DNA of 15,941 nt, from the NCBI GenBank assembly GCA_945622055.1, contig CALZBV010000033.1:1-15941 (forward strand), given 5' to 3'. Below the pieces are notes generated by a model. That model saw nothing but the letters and a program-made list of their open reading frames with translations. It was not told where the DNA came from and ran no database searches. This document shows positions 1 to 7,856 of the stretch, piece by piece. A program made the position numbers and the translations under genes. The DNA comes from an uncultured Clostridia bacterium. Its GTDB lineage: Bacteria; Bacillota; Clostridia; Lachnospirales; Lachnospiraceae. Every line of letters begins with the position of its first letter. Positions within the stretch are counted from its first letter, which is position 1.

Positions 1-339
1 CTGGCGCCGGGAGTGGTTCAGTTTTTACATTTTCCGGCCGGGTACGGGGTACGCGTGGAGAGCCATCTTTTCAGCGGTTATGAGGTTGGTCCGTACTATG
101 ATTCCATGCTTGCGAAGGTGATTGTAACCGGCAAAAACCGTCTGGAAGCCATTCGCAGACTGCGTCGTGCCCTTGAGGAAATGATTCTGGAGGGGGTAAA
201 GACAAATGCGGAGTTTATGCATCTTTTGACCTATCATCCGGCTTTTTTGAGGGGTGGATATGATACCGGTTTTTGGGAAAACAACCATGAAACAATCGAA
301 ACATGGCTGCAAGAGGGAATGACGGAACATGAATATTGA
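1..339 (+). CDS. accC: Biotin carboxylase subunit of acetyl-CoA carboxylase (C-terminal part, 5' truncated by window edge)
   Basis: The reading frame is open from base 1, so only the last 112 residues are present. It ends at TGA 337-339. The segment matches the C-terminal biotin-carboxylase domain of AccC: a GYGVR-ESH motif, then GYEV-PYYDSMLAKVI, then a helix ending in a G-KTN motif (EGVKTNAEF). This part includes residues that in the family sit near the bicarbonate/biotin site (the R-x-E-S-H stretch). The enzyme carboxylates biotin on AccB using ATP and bicarbonate, the first half-reaction of malonyl-CoA synthesis. The GTG at 13 is an internal valine codon and not a start. The gene overlaps accD by 11 bases, implying translational coupling. 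The N-terminal ATP-grasp part, and probably accB, lie outside the window. Confidence 0.95.
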   Translation: MAPGVVQFLHFPAGYGVRVESHLFSGYEVGPYYDSMLAKVIVTGKNRLEAIRRLRRALEEMILEGVKTNAEFMHLLTYHPAFLRGGYDTGFWENNHETIETWLQEGMTEHEY

Positions 340-1195
340 TGATATATTTCTACAGCGGAGAAAACGCTGGAACTCTTTGCTTCAGATTCGAAAGAATCCG
401 CCGGAGGAAATGAAGGAGTGTCCGGTCTGTCATAAAAAAATAGAAAAGGCACTGCTTCGGGGAAATTTTGGGGTATGTACGGAGTGCGGCTATTATTTTC
501 CGCTGAGCCCAAGAAGAAGACTGGAGCTTGTCTGTGATGCAGGAAGCTTTAAGGAGCTGGACGGAAAGCTTTCCACGGGAAATCCCCTTGATTTTCCGGA
601 ATATGAGCAGAAGCTTGCACAGAACCAAATGAAAACCGGACAGACGGAGGCTATTGTAACCGGAGTCGGGAGCATACAAAATCACCGTGTGGCAATCGGC
701 ATTATGGATGGACGTTTTTTCATGGGAAGCATGGGAACGGTAGTCGGAGAAAAGGTTGCAAGACTTTGCGAATATGCAGGAAAAAAGAAGCTGCCACTGG
801 TGCTGTTTTGTGCAAGCGGTGGTGCCAGAATGCAGGAGGGCTTGTTTTCTCTGATGCAGATGGCAAAAACAGGAGCGGCTGTGGAACGGTACAGGCAAAA
901 TGGAGGGCTGTTTCTTTCCGTGCTCACGAATCCGACGACCGGAGGCGTAAGTGCAAGCTTTGCGAACCTTGGAGATATTATCCTTGCGGAGCCGAAGGCG
1001 CTGATTTGCTTTGCCGGACCGAGAGTCATAGAGCAGACCATCGGGCAGAAGCTGCCGGAAGGTTTTCAGAGAGCGGAATTTCTGTTAGAACACGGTATGA
1101 TTGACCGGATTGTTGCGCGGAGCGAATTAAAGGAAACCTTAGGAACACTGATTGCACTGCATCAGCCAAAAAAGAAGGATAAAAATCATGAGTGA
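329..1195 (+). CDS. accD: Acetyl-CoA carboxylase carboxyltransferase subunit beta
   Basis: A 288-residue protein, about the normal length for AccD. It has the N-terminal four-cysteine zinc ribbon of the family (C31, C34, C50, C53, as CPVC ... CTEC). A crotonase-like carboxyltransferase fold follows, with the conserved SGGARMQEG (about 163-171) and TTGGVSASFA (about 203-212) oxyanion/CoA-site motifs, and AGPRVIEQT further on. With AccA it transfers the carboxyl group from carboxybiotin to acetyl-CoA, giving malonyl-CoA in the cytoplasm. The ATG at 329 lies inside the 3' end of accC, and the stop TGA (1193-1195) overlaps the accA start as ATGAGTGA. The three acc genes should therefore be translated as a coupled set, which suits a fixed-stoichiometry complex. 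Confidence 0.97.
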   Translation: MNIDDIFLQRRKRWNSLLQIRKNPPEEMKECPVCHKKIEKALLRGNFGVCTECGYYFPLSPRRRLELVCDAGSFKELDGKLSTGNPLDFPEYEQKLAQNQMKTGQTEAIVTGVGSIQNHRVAIGIMDGRFFMGSMGTVVGEKVARLCEYAGKKKLPLVLFCASGGARMQEGLFSLMQMAKTGAAVERYRQNGGLFLSVLTNPTTGGVSASFANLGDIILAEPKALICFAGPRVIEQTIGQKLPEGFQRAEFLLEHGMIDRIVARSELKETLGTLIALHQPKKKDKNHE

Positions 1196-1982
1196 GAAAA
1201 GGGAATTGACGCCGTATGAAAAGGTTTTGGCAGCCAGAAGCAGTGAACGTCCGAATACGATGGAATACATAGAGGCTTTGTTTACTGATTTCTATGAGCT
1301 GCACGGAGACCGCCTGTTTCGTGATGATCCGTCCATTGTTGGCGGAATTGCGCGGTTTCACGGACAGCCGGTAACGGTGATCGGTCACAGAAAAGGAAGA
1401 AATACAGAAGAAAACATTCGGTATAATTTTGGAATGACTTCTCCGGAAGGATACCGTAAAGCAGTGCGTCTGATGGAACAGGCAGAAAAATTTCATCGTC
1501 CGGTGATTACCCTGATTGATACGCCGGGTGCATATCCGGGAATTGAGGCTGAGAGCAATGGACAGAGCAATGCCATAGCAGAAAGCATCTCATATATGAG
1601 CAGGCTGACGGTGCCTTCGATTGCAGTTATGATTGGGGAAGGCAGCAGTGGTGGCGCACTGGCACTGGCGGTAGCAGATCGGGTATGGATGCTTGAAAAT
1701 GCAGTGTATTCCATCCTTTCCCCGGAAGGGTTTGCAAGCATACTCTGGAAGGATGCCAAGCTCGCGCCCGAAGCCAGCCGGGTTATGAAGATTACGGCGC
1801 AGGAGCTTTTGGAATACGGGTTAATCGACGGAATATTACCGGAGGGACGCCGGGTTTATCAGGCGATGGACCGTATGCTCCGGACAGAGCTGGCAAGTCT
1901 TGGAAAACTGGGTCCGGACGCCCTTCGGGAAGAACGCTACCGGAAATACAGAAAAATTGACCGGACAGCATTTTCCGGATAG
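1188..1982 (+). CDS. accA: Acetyl-CoA carboxylase carboxyltransferase subunit alpha
   Basis: 264 residues from the ATG at 1188 (MSEKREL...). An in-frame TTG at 1152 would add 12 residues, but it has no ribosome binding site, whereas GAAGGAT lies 5-10 bases upstream of 1188. Family motifs are clear: GGIARFHG (about 52-59), GHRKGR, the acyl-CoA/oxyanion loops DTPGAYPG (111-118) and GEGSSGGAL (150-158), and SPEGFASILWKD. E. coli AccA has about 319 residues. The shorter length here fits clostridial AccA lacking part of the N-terminal extension. It partners with AccD in the carboxyltransferase. It ends at TAG 1980-1982, and fabH follows in the same frame after a 12-base gap. Confidence 0.96.
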   Translation: MSEKRELTPYEKVLAARSSERPNTMEYIEALFTDFYELHGDRLFRDDPSIVGGIARFHGQPVTVIGHRKGRNTEENIRYNFGMTSPEGYRKAVRLMEQAEKFHRPVITLIDTPGAYPGIEAESNGQSNAIAESISYMSRLTVPSIAVMIGEGSSGGALALAVADRVWMLENAVYSILSPEGFASILWKDAKLAPEASRVMKITAQELLEYGLIDGILPEGRRVYQAMDRMLRTELASLGKLGPDALREERYRKYRKIDRTAFSG

Positions 1983-1989
1983 GAGGAGA
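1981..1989 (+). promoter_or_regulatory. Ribosome binding site fixing the TTG start of fabH
   Basis: AGGAGGAGA starts inside the accA stop codon (TAG 1980-1982) and lies 8 bases (from the end of AGGAGG) before the TTG at 1995. No ATG or GTG in the fabH frame lies close by, and the protein aligned by family begins right after this TTG. This supports a TTG start driven by a near-perfect Shine-Dalgarno sequence. Confidence 0.8.
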
Positions 1990-1994
1990 CGGAT

Positions 1995-2930
1995 TTGGAA
2001 GGAATACGGATTGTTGCTACCGGAAGTGCGCTTCCGGAGAAAATATTGACAAATGATGAAATGAGTCGTATCGTGGAAACAACAGATGAGTGGATTCAGA
2101 CGCGAACGGGAATCAGAAGCCGTCATGTCTGCGAGAAGGAAAGCTGTGTATCCCTGGCAGTAGAGGCGGCAGGAAAAGCCATTAAGAGCAGTGGAATTAA
2201 TCCGGATGAGATTGGTGCGGTGATTGTTGCTACTTCAACACCGGATTACGCCTTTCCTTCGGTTGCATGCCTGGTGCAGAAGGAGCTTGGTCTCTCCGAG
2301 GAGCTGATGGCATTTGATTTAAGTGCTGCCTGTACCGGTTTTTTGTATGCGCTTGGAGTAGGACGCGGGTTACTGCATTCGCTTGCAAAACCATATGTTT
2401 TATTAATCGGATGTGAGCAGCTGTCTGCTATTATTGATTATACCGACCGCGGAAGCTGTATTCTGTTTGGTGACGGGGCAGGTGCAGTTATTATTGCCTC
2501 CTCTGACCGGAGGTTTTATCAGAAAAGCTGGGCAAGAGGAAATGCAGAATATCTTAACTGTGTGGGAATCGGAAGAGGAACCGCAAAGATTTCGATGAAA
2601 GGAAATGATGTGTTTCGTTTTGCGGTAAACGCAATGAAGCAGGGCATTGATGAGGTGCTTTCGGATACGGGACTTTCCATGGACGACATTGACTGGTGTA
2701 TCTGCCATCAGGCGAACCAGAGAATCATTTCCAATGTGCAGAAGCAGTTTCCGGGACAGGAGGAGAAATTCTTCCTTAATATCGAAAATTTGGGAAATAC
2801 TTCCGCAGCAAGCATTCCGCTTGTACTGGACGAGTTAAACCGCACAGGCAGATTGCAGAAGGGAATGAAGCTCTTATGTGTCGGCTTCGGGGCAGGACTT
2901 ACCTGGAGCGGCGCACTGGTGGAGCTGTAA
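1995..2930 (+). CDS. fabH: Beta-ketoacyl-ACP synthase III (KAS III)
   Basis: 311 residues, typical for FabH. The condensing-enzyme catalytic triad is intact: C113 in SAACTGF, H238 in CHQANQRI, and N268 in NLGNTSAAS. The N-terminal TTDEWIQTRTGIRSRH and the C-terminal GFGAGLTWSGAL are family signatures. The enzyme condenses acetyl-CoA (or a branched acyl-CoA) with malonyl-ACP to start each fatty-acid chain. The start is TTG with a strong ribosome binding site. In many Firmicutes acpP directly follows fabH, but here fabK follows after 17 bases and no ACP gene is present. Confidence 0.96.
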   Translation: MEGIRIVATGSALPEKILTNDEMSRIVETTDEWIQTRTGIRSRHVCEKESCVSLAVEAAGKAIKSSGINPDEIGAVIVATSTPDYAFPSVACLVQKELGLSEELMAFDLSAACTGFLYALGVGRGLLHSLAKPYVLLIGCEQLSAIIDYTDRGSCILFGDGAGAVIIASSDRRFYQKSWARGNAEYLNCVGIGRGTAKISMKGNDVFRFAVNAMKQGIDEVLSDTGLSMDDIDWCICHQANQRIISNVQKQFPGQEEKFFLNIENLGNTSAASIPLVLDELNRTGRLQKGMKLLCVGFGAGLTWSGALVEL

Positions 2931-2947
2931 GGAGAAGGAGAAAAAAG

Positions 2948-3883
2948 ATGAGACTCGATAAGATGTTAGGAATCAGATATCCGTTTATTCAGGGGGGCAT
3001 GGCAAACATTGCTACCGGAGAATTTGCCGCTGCAGTCAGCAATGCGGGAGGTCTTGGTCTGATTGGTGCAGGGGGGATGAATGCGGAGATGTTAAGAGAG
3101 CAGATTCGTATTTGTAAGAGCCTGACCGACAAACCGTTTGGCGTAAACCTGATGTTAATGAACCCGGAAGTTTCTGCCATGGCAGAAATCGTTGTGGAAG
3201 AAGGGGTAAAAATCGTAACGACCGGTGCAGGAAGCCCGGCACAGTTCATGCCGCTGTGGAAGGCGCACGGAATGATTGTAATTCCGGTCGTTTCCAGTAC
3301 GATTCTGGCTGTTAAAATGGAGCGCTGCGGTGCAGATGCGGTTATTGCAGAAGGTACGGAGAGCGGCGGTCATGTCGGAGAAATGACGACGATGACACTG
3401 GTTCCGCAGGTTGCGGATGCAGTTTCCATTCCGGTGATTGCAGCTGGTGGAATTGCGGACGGACGCCAGCTTGCAGCAGCTTTTGCACTTGGTGCAATCG
3501 GTGTGCAGCTTGGAACCTGTCTGCTTGTTTCAAAGGAATGTCCGATTCATGAAGCGTATAAGGAGGCCGTATTAAAGGCAAAGGACAATGATACGGTTGT
3601 TACCGGACGTATTGCCGGAACGCCGGTGCGTATTTTGAAAAATTCCATGGCGAGAGAATACATAAAGCAGGAAAAAGCCGGTGCAGATAAAATGGAGCTG
3701 GAAAAATATACGCTTGGCGCACTGAGAAGAGCGGTATTTGAGGGTGATGTTAAGACCGGTTCCCTGATGGCAGGACAGGTTGCAGGGCAGCTTAAGGAAA
3801 TCAAGAGCATTGCTGAAATTTTTGCAGAGCTTTCGGAAGGTTGTGCGAAGGTGATGAAGACACAGTTTGCAGGAGAGGAATAA
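2948..3883 (+). CDS. fabK: Enoyl-ACP reductase II (FMN-dependent FabK)
   Basis: 311 residues from ATG 2948, preceded by AAGGAG at 2935-2940. An upstream in-frame start at 2876 would run back into fabH and is rejected. The protein is a TIM-barrel flavoprotein of the FabK/nitronate monooxygenase family. It has FIQGGMA (about 13-19), KPFGVNLML (62-70), TTGAGSP (91-97), the IAEG-ESGGH-G segment with H142 matching the conserved FabK histidine, IPVIAAGGIADG (161-172) and AGQVAG near the C terminus. It closely follows the Streptococcus pneumoniae FabK pattern (compared from memory). It reduces trans-2-enoyl-ACP to acyl-ACP with NAD(P)H. No FabI or FabL is seen, so it is probably the main enoyl reductase of this operon and would predict triclosan tolerance. 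Confidence 0.95.
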   Translation: MRLDKMLGIRYPFIQGGMANIATGEFAAAVSNAGGLGLIGAGGMNAEMLREQIRICKSLTDKPFGVNLMLMNPEVSAMAEIVVEEGVKIVTTGAGSPAQFMPLWKAHGMIVIPVVSSTILAVKMERCGADAVIAEGTESGGHVGEMTTMTLVPQVADAVSIPVIAAGGIADGRQLAAAFALGAIGVQLGTCLLVSKECPIHEAYKEAVLKAKDNDTVVTGRIAGTPVRILKNSMAREYIKQEKAGADKMELEKYTLGALRRAVFEGDVKTGSLMAGQVAGQLKEIKSIAEIFAELSEGCAKVMKTQFAGEE

Positions 3884-3889
3884 TGTGAA

Positions 3890-4936
3890 ATGAGAGTTGG
3901 AAACCACGAGTTGGAGGTGCCGATTATCCAGGGTGGCATGGGCGTTGGTGTTTCTTTGGCGAACCTTGCCGGAGCAGTGGCACGCTGTGGTGCCATTGGT
4001 GTGATTAGTTCGGTAAATGCAGGTTACCGGGAGCCGGATTTTGAGGCCAATCCGGTTGTCGCGAATTTACGGGCATTAAAGCGTGAAATACTTCGTGCAA
4101 AGGAAATTGCCTGTGGGAAAGGAATGATTGGAGTCAATATTATGACGGCGGTGTCTCACTATGAGGAGACCTGCCGCTGTGCCGCTGAGGCAGGTGCGGA
4201 TATCATTTTTTCCGGTGCGGGACTTCCGCTGTCGCTGCCGGAATTTGTAAGGGGTACGAAGACCCTGTTTGCACCGATTATTTCCAGTGCACGTGCAGCG
4301 AAGCTTTTACTGCGTCATTACCGCACTCGTTATCAGGAAGAACCCGCAATGCTTGTTATTGAGGGCAGCGGTGCCGGAGGCCATCTTGGATTTTCTGAGG
4401 AAGAGCTTTTGGCGGATACGGCAAAAAGCAATGAGGAAATTCTCTCTGAAACGCTTGCGGTTGCAGGAGATATTTCTGTATTTGTCGGTGGTGGTGTATT
4501 TGACGGCAGGGATATGGCACGGCTGATGCGCGCAGGTGCTGCCGGTGTGCAGATTGCAACCCGTTTTATTGCAACAGAGGAATGCGATGCTGCACGCAGG
4601 ATGAAGGAAGCAATCGTTTGTGCAAAGGAAGATGATATTCAGATTGTAAAGAGTCCGGTCGGAATGCCGGCAAGAGCAATCAAAAGTCCGCTGTTAGAAA
4701 AGCTTGCAAGGGGTGAAAAGTACATTGCCCTAAAGTGTAACGGTTGTCTGACGGCCTGTAAGAAAGGAACAGAAATCCCATACTGTATCAGCCGTGCATT
4801 GATTGCTGCTGTTTCCGGCAACTGGGAAGAGGGGCTGTTTTTTTCCGGGAGTAATGCCGGAAGGGTCAACAAAATTGTTCCGGTAGCAGAGCTGATTGGA
4901 GAAATCATGGGAGAGTACAAGGAGGCAATGGCATGA
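3890..4936 (+). CDS. fabX: FabX-like FMN/[Fe-S] flavoprotein, candidate unsaturated fatty acid synthase (FabK/nitronate monooxygenase family)
   Basis: 348 residues. ATG at 3890 follows the GGAGAGGA region at about 3872-3879. It is a second TIM-barrel flavoprotein of the FabK/NMO family but clearly distinct from its neighbour fabK. Features in order are IIQGGMGVGVS (12-22), an 'AGADIIFSGAGLPLSLPEF' stretch (about 101-119), a GGH-GF active-site histidine (H165), ECDAARRMKEA, KSPVGMPARAI (254-264), and a cysteine cluster C283-x2-C286-x3-C290-x8-C299 followed by NWEEGLFFSGSNAGRV (311-326). From memory, this order and the cysteine pattern match Helicobacter pylori FabX. FabX is an FMN/[4Fe-4S] enzyme that dehydrogenates decanoyl-ACP and isomerises the product to cis-3-decenoyl-ACP, starting unsaturated chains. 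FabK lacks the cysteines. Its place between fabK and fabD, overlapping fabD by 4 bases, supports a lipid role. Many databases would call it nitronate monooxygenase. The family and the Cys motif are visible. The exact reaction is inferred. Confidence 0.72.
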   Translation: MRVGNHELEVPIIQGGMGVGVSLANLAGAVARCGAIGVISSVNAGYREPDFEANPVVANLRALKREILRAKEIACGKGMIGVNIMTAVSHYEETCRCAAEAGADIIFSGAGLPLSLPEFVRGTKTLFAPIISSARAAKLLLRHYRTRYQEEPAMLVIEGSGAGGHLGFSEEELLADTAKSNEEILSETLAVAGDISVFVGGGVFDGRDMARLMRAGAAGVQIATRFIATEECDAARRMKEAIVCAKEDDIQIVKSPVGMPARAIKSPLLEKLARGEKYIALKCNGCLTACKKGTEIPYCISRALIAAVSGNWEEGLFFSGSNAGRVNKIVPVAELIGEIMGEYKEAMA

Positions 4937-5868
4937 AAAAAGTATTTTTATATGCTGGTCAGGGAAGCCAGAAGGTAGGTATGGGAAAGGATTTCTATGA
5001 AACCTATGACAGCTTTCGTTCCTTTTGGGACGAGCTTAGTCTCCCGTTTGATTTTAAGAAGCTGATGATGGAAGGTCCGCTTACGGAGCTTTCCCGGACG
5101 GAATACACGCAGGGCTGTATGGCTGCATTTGCGGCAGGTATAACAAAGCTTCTGGCGGAACACGGGGTTACACCAGAAGCTGCCTGCGGACTCAGCCTCG
5201 GAGAATATGGTGCGTTATATGCGGCAGGGGTGTTTTCGGCGGAGGAGTATCTTCGGATTGTTGCAATTCGTGGCAGGGTCATGGCAGAGGCAGCAAAGGA
5301 CTGCCACTGCATTATGAGCGCGGTAATCGGGACAAAGGCAGAGGTTGTGGAAAAGGCATGTGAGCAATATCCGGGAGACGCTTTTGTAACCGTAGCAAAT
5401 TACAACTGTCCGGGACAGTATGTGCTTTGCGGAGACGAAGAAGCGGTTGTTGCGGTAGAAGAAATCTTAAAGGGCGAGGGCGTCAGACGCTTTGTTCATT
5501 TAAATGTCAGCGGACCGTTCCACACGAAGTATATGAAGCCTGCAGGAGAATGTCTGGAAAAACTGTTTGCCGGAATTACATTTGAAAAGCCAAAGCTTCC
5601 GGTGGCAATGAACGTAACCGGAAGCTTCTATGAAGGCGGGGAGAGTATTCCGGAGCTCTTGGTTCGTCAGGTAAAAAGCAGTGTGAGACTGGAAGAGGAT
5701 TTGCGTACGCTGCTGGCGTCCGGCTATACTGACTTTCTTGAAATCGGACCGGGAAAAGCGGTCTCCGGATTTTTGAAAAAAACGGCAAAGGATATGGGGA
5801 TTGAGGTTACCGTGGACGTAATTGAGACAGTTGGGGACTTTAAGAGAGTGATAGGAGAAGAAGCATGA
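4933..5868 (+). CDS. fabD: Malonyl-CoA:ACP transacylase
   Basis: 311 residues, the usual FabD length. N-terminal AGQGSQKVGMG (8-18) is the QGSQ oxyanion motif. The nucleophile elbow is GLSLGEYGAL with S88, R113 (AIRGR) matches the malonyl-binding arginine, and H197 in GPFHTKYM is the catalytic histidine. Near the C terminus, EIGPGKAVSGF is also typical. The residue before the nucleophile serine is Leu instead of the common His (GHSLG). That His is not the dyad base, so activity is expected. The enzyme moves malonyl groups from CoA to ACP. The start ATG overlaps the upstream stop (ATGA, 4933-4936), and the end overlaps fabG the same way. Confidence 0.96.
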   Translation: MKKVFLYAGQGSQKVGMGKDFYETYDSFRSFWDELSLPFDFKKLMMEGPLTELSRTEYTQGCMAAFAAGITKLLAEHGVTPEAACGLSLGEYGALYAAGVFSAEEYLRIVAIRGRVMAEAAKDCHCIMSAVIGTKAEVVEKACEQYPGDAFVTVANYNCPGQYVLCGDEEAVVAVEEILKGEGVRRFVHLNVSGPFHTKYMKPAGECLEKLFAGITFEKPKLPVAMNVTGSFYEGGESIPELLVRQVKSSVRLEEDLRTLLASGYTDFLEIGPGKAVSGFLKKTAKDMGIEVTVDVIETVGDFKRVIGEEA

Positions 5869-6602
5869 GTGAACGAAAAATCGCGTTAGTAACCGGAGGA
5901 AGCCGTGGAATCGGACGTGCAATTTGTGTAAAGCTTGCAAAAGATGGTGCAGACATTGTATTTAACTACCAGTCCGGAGCAGAGGCGGCAGAGCAGACGA
6001 AGAAGCTTTGTGAGGAGGCCAGGGTGCTTGCGGTACGTGCGGATGTTGCCAATCCGGAGGATTGCAATCGCCTGATTTCGGAAGCTGCAGCTTTTGGAAA
6101 TGGCCGAATCGATATTCTGGTAAATAATGCAGGAATCACAAGAGATAATCTGCTCGGGCGCATGAAGAACGAGGAAATGGATGCGGTGCTGGACGTCAAT
6201 GTGAAGGGAAGCTTCTACATGATGCGCGGTGTGTCTAAGCTCATGCTTCGTCAGAAGTCCGGCTGTATTGTTAATATGAGCTCTGTGGTAGGAGTGCTCG
6301 GAAATGCTGGACAGGTAAACTATGCAGCCAGTAAGGCAGCAGTGATTGGAATGACAAAGTCTCTTGCAAGAGAGCTTGCCTCCAGACATATCTCGGTCAA
6401 TGCGGTTGCACCCGGGATGATTGAGACGGACATGACGGGCGTGATGTCCGAGAGTGTCAGGGAAAAGGTGCTTGAGAGCATTCCGTTCCGGCACATGGGA
6501 AAGCCGGAGGATATTGCGAATGTTGTGGCATTTCTTGCAGGGGAAGGCGGCAGCTATATTACAGGACAGGTGCTTTGTGTAGACGGAGGTATGGCGATAT
6601 GA
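5865..6602 (+). CDS. fabG: 3-oxoacyl-ACP reductase (short-chain dehydrogenase)
   Basis: 245 residues, classic SDR size. TGGSRGIG (10-17) is the NADPH-binding glycine motif and NNAG (87-90) follows. The catalytic set is N112, S140 (MSSVVG), Y153 and K157 (YAASK). PGMIETDMT and the C-terminal GGSYITGQVLCVDGG (about 228-242) are typical of FabG. It reduces beta-ketoacyl-ACP to 3-hydroxyacyl-ACP with NADPH. ATGA overlaps join it to fabD (5865-5868) and fabF (6599-6602), so fabX-fabD-fabG-fabF is a run of four translationally coupled genes. Confidence 0.97.
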   Translation: MSERKIALVTGGSRGIGRAICVKLAKDGADIVFNYQSGAEAAEQTKKLCEEARVLAVRADVANPEDCNRLISEAAAFGNGRIDILVNNAGITRDNLLGRMKNEEMDAVLDVNVKGSFYMMRGVSKLMLRQKSGCIVNMSSVVGVLGNAGQVNYAASKAAVIGMTKSLARELASRHISVNAVAPGMIETDMTGVMSESVREKVLESIPFRHMGKPEDIANVVAFLAGEGGSYITGQVLCVDGGMAI

Positions 6603-7831
6603 GACGTGTAGTAGTAACCGGACTTGGTGCAATAACCCCGGTCGGAAACAGTGTATCCGAGATGTGGAGTGCAGTGCAGGAGGGAAAGTGCGGAATTGAT
6701 AAGATTACCCATTATGATACAACCGGACGAAAGGTTACGTTAGCCGGTGAGGTAAAGAATTTCAATGCAGAGGAGTACATTGACAAATCGGAGCTTCGCA
6801 AGCTGGATCCGTATACGGTATTTGCGCTTGTTGCGGCAAAGGAAGCAATGGCAGATTCCTGCCTTACGATTTCAGAAGAAGAAAGCGAGCGTTGCGGCAT
6901 CATTTTCTCCAGCGGAATCGGAGGTCTGGGAACGATTCAGGAGGAGTGTACGAGAGGTCTGGAGAAAGGCTTTGACCGAGTTTCCCCGCATTTTATTCCT
7001 ATGTCAATCGCAAATATGGCAGCAGGTCATATCGCAATTAAATACGGTTTTCACGGGATGTGTACCTGTGTGATAACGGCTTGTGCCAGTGCAACAAATG
7101 CAATTGGAGATGCGTTTCACCAGATTCGTGACGGGTATCATGATGTGATGCTTTGCGGTGGTTCCGAGGCCAGCATTACCCCGTTCGGAATCGGCGGATT
7201 CACTTCTATGAAAGCACTCAGCACTGCGACCGATCCGAACCGTGCATCCATTCCGTTTGATAAGGAGCGCAGCGGCTTTGTTATGGGCGAGGGTGCAGGC
7301 GTACTGGTTCTGGAGGAATATGAGCATGCGGTAGCGCGAGGTGCCAAAATATACTGTGAGATGGCAGGCTATGGTGCGACCTGTGATGCCAATCATGTAA
7401 CGGCACCGCTTGCGGATGGCAGCATGGCTGCAGCCTGTATGAAAAAAGCGATGAAGGACGGTGGCGTGTTACCGGAGCAGATTGCCTACATTAATGCACA
7501 CGGAACCTCTACCTCCTTGAATGATAAGGGAGAGACCTGTGCAATCAGACTTGCGTTCGGTGAGGCAGCAAAGCATGTGATGGTAAGCTCCACAAAGTCT
7601 ATGACCGGACATCTCCTTGGAGCAAGTGGTGCGGTTGAGGCAGTGATTACCGTGCTTTCTGTTCAGAATGATATTGTTCCGCCAACAATTAATTACCGGG
7701 TACCGGATGAAGCATGCGATCTTGATATTGTACCAAATGAAATGCGTCACGCAAAGGTAGATTATGCGATGTCCAATTCTCTTGGATTCGGCGGACATAA
7801 TGCATCGATTGTATTTAAGAAAATCAAGTAA
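6599..7831 (+). CDS. fabF: Beta-ketoacyl-ACP synthase II (KAS II)
   Basis: 410 residues from ATG 6599, which overlaps the fabG stop. A longer in-frame start at 6575 lies inside fabG and would add an unrelated leader before MRRVVVTGLG. Catalytic residues are C162 (TACASATNAIGDA), H301 (INAHGTST), K333 and H338 (STKSMTGHLLGA). The C-terminal NSLGFGGHNAS is a KAS I/II signature. It elongates acyl-ACP with malonyl-ACP. No second KAS I (FabB) is seen, so FabF must handle both saturated and any cis-unsaturated intermediates here. fabZ follows after 25 bases. Confidence 0.97.
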   Translation: MRRVVVTGLGAITPVGNSVSEMWSAVQEGKCGIDKITHYDTTGRKVTLAGEVKNFNAEEYIDKSELRKLDPYTVFALVAAKEAMADSCLTISEEESERCGIIFSSGIGGLGTIQEECTRGLEKGFDRVSPHFIPMSIANMAAGHIAIKYGFHGMCTCVITACASATNAIGDAFHQIRDGYHDVMLCGGSEASITPFGIGGFTSMKALSTATDPNRASIPFDKERSGFVMGEGAGVLVLEEYEHAVARGAKIYCEMAGYGATCDANHVTAPLADGSMAAACMKKAMKDGGVLPEQIAYINAHGTSTSLNDKGETCAIRLAFGEAAKHVMVSSTKSMTGHLLGASGAVEAVITVLSVQNDIVPPTINYRVPDEACDLDIVPNEMRHAKVDYAMSNSLGFGGHNASIVFKKIK

Positions 7832-7856
7832 TGTACGAAAGACAGGGAGGAAAACA

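Noticed and set aside
13..15. GTG at 13 as a start codon of a small gene
   Set aside because: The frame is open back to base 1 and reads as AccC throughout, so this is an internal valine of a truncated gene.
350..898. Long minus-strand open frames opposite accD and other genes
   Set aside because: They lie opposite well-supported conserved genes, show no recognisable domains, and have biased composition expected from reverse reading of coding DNA.
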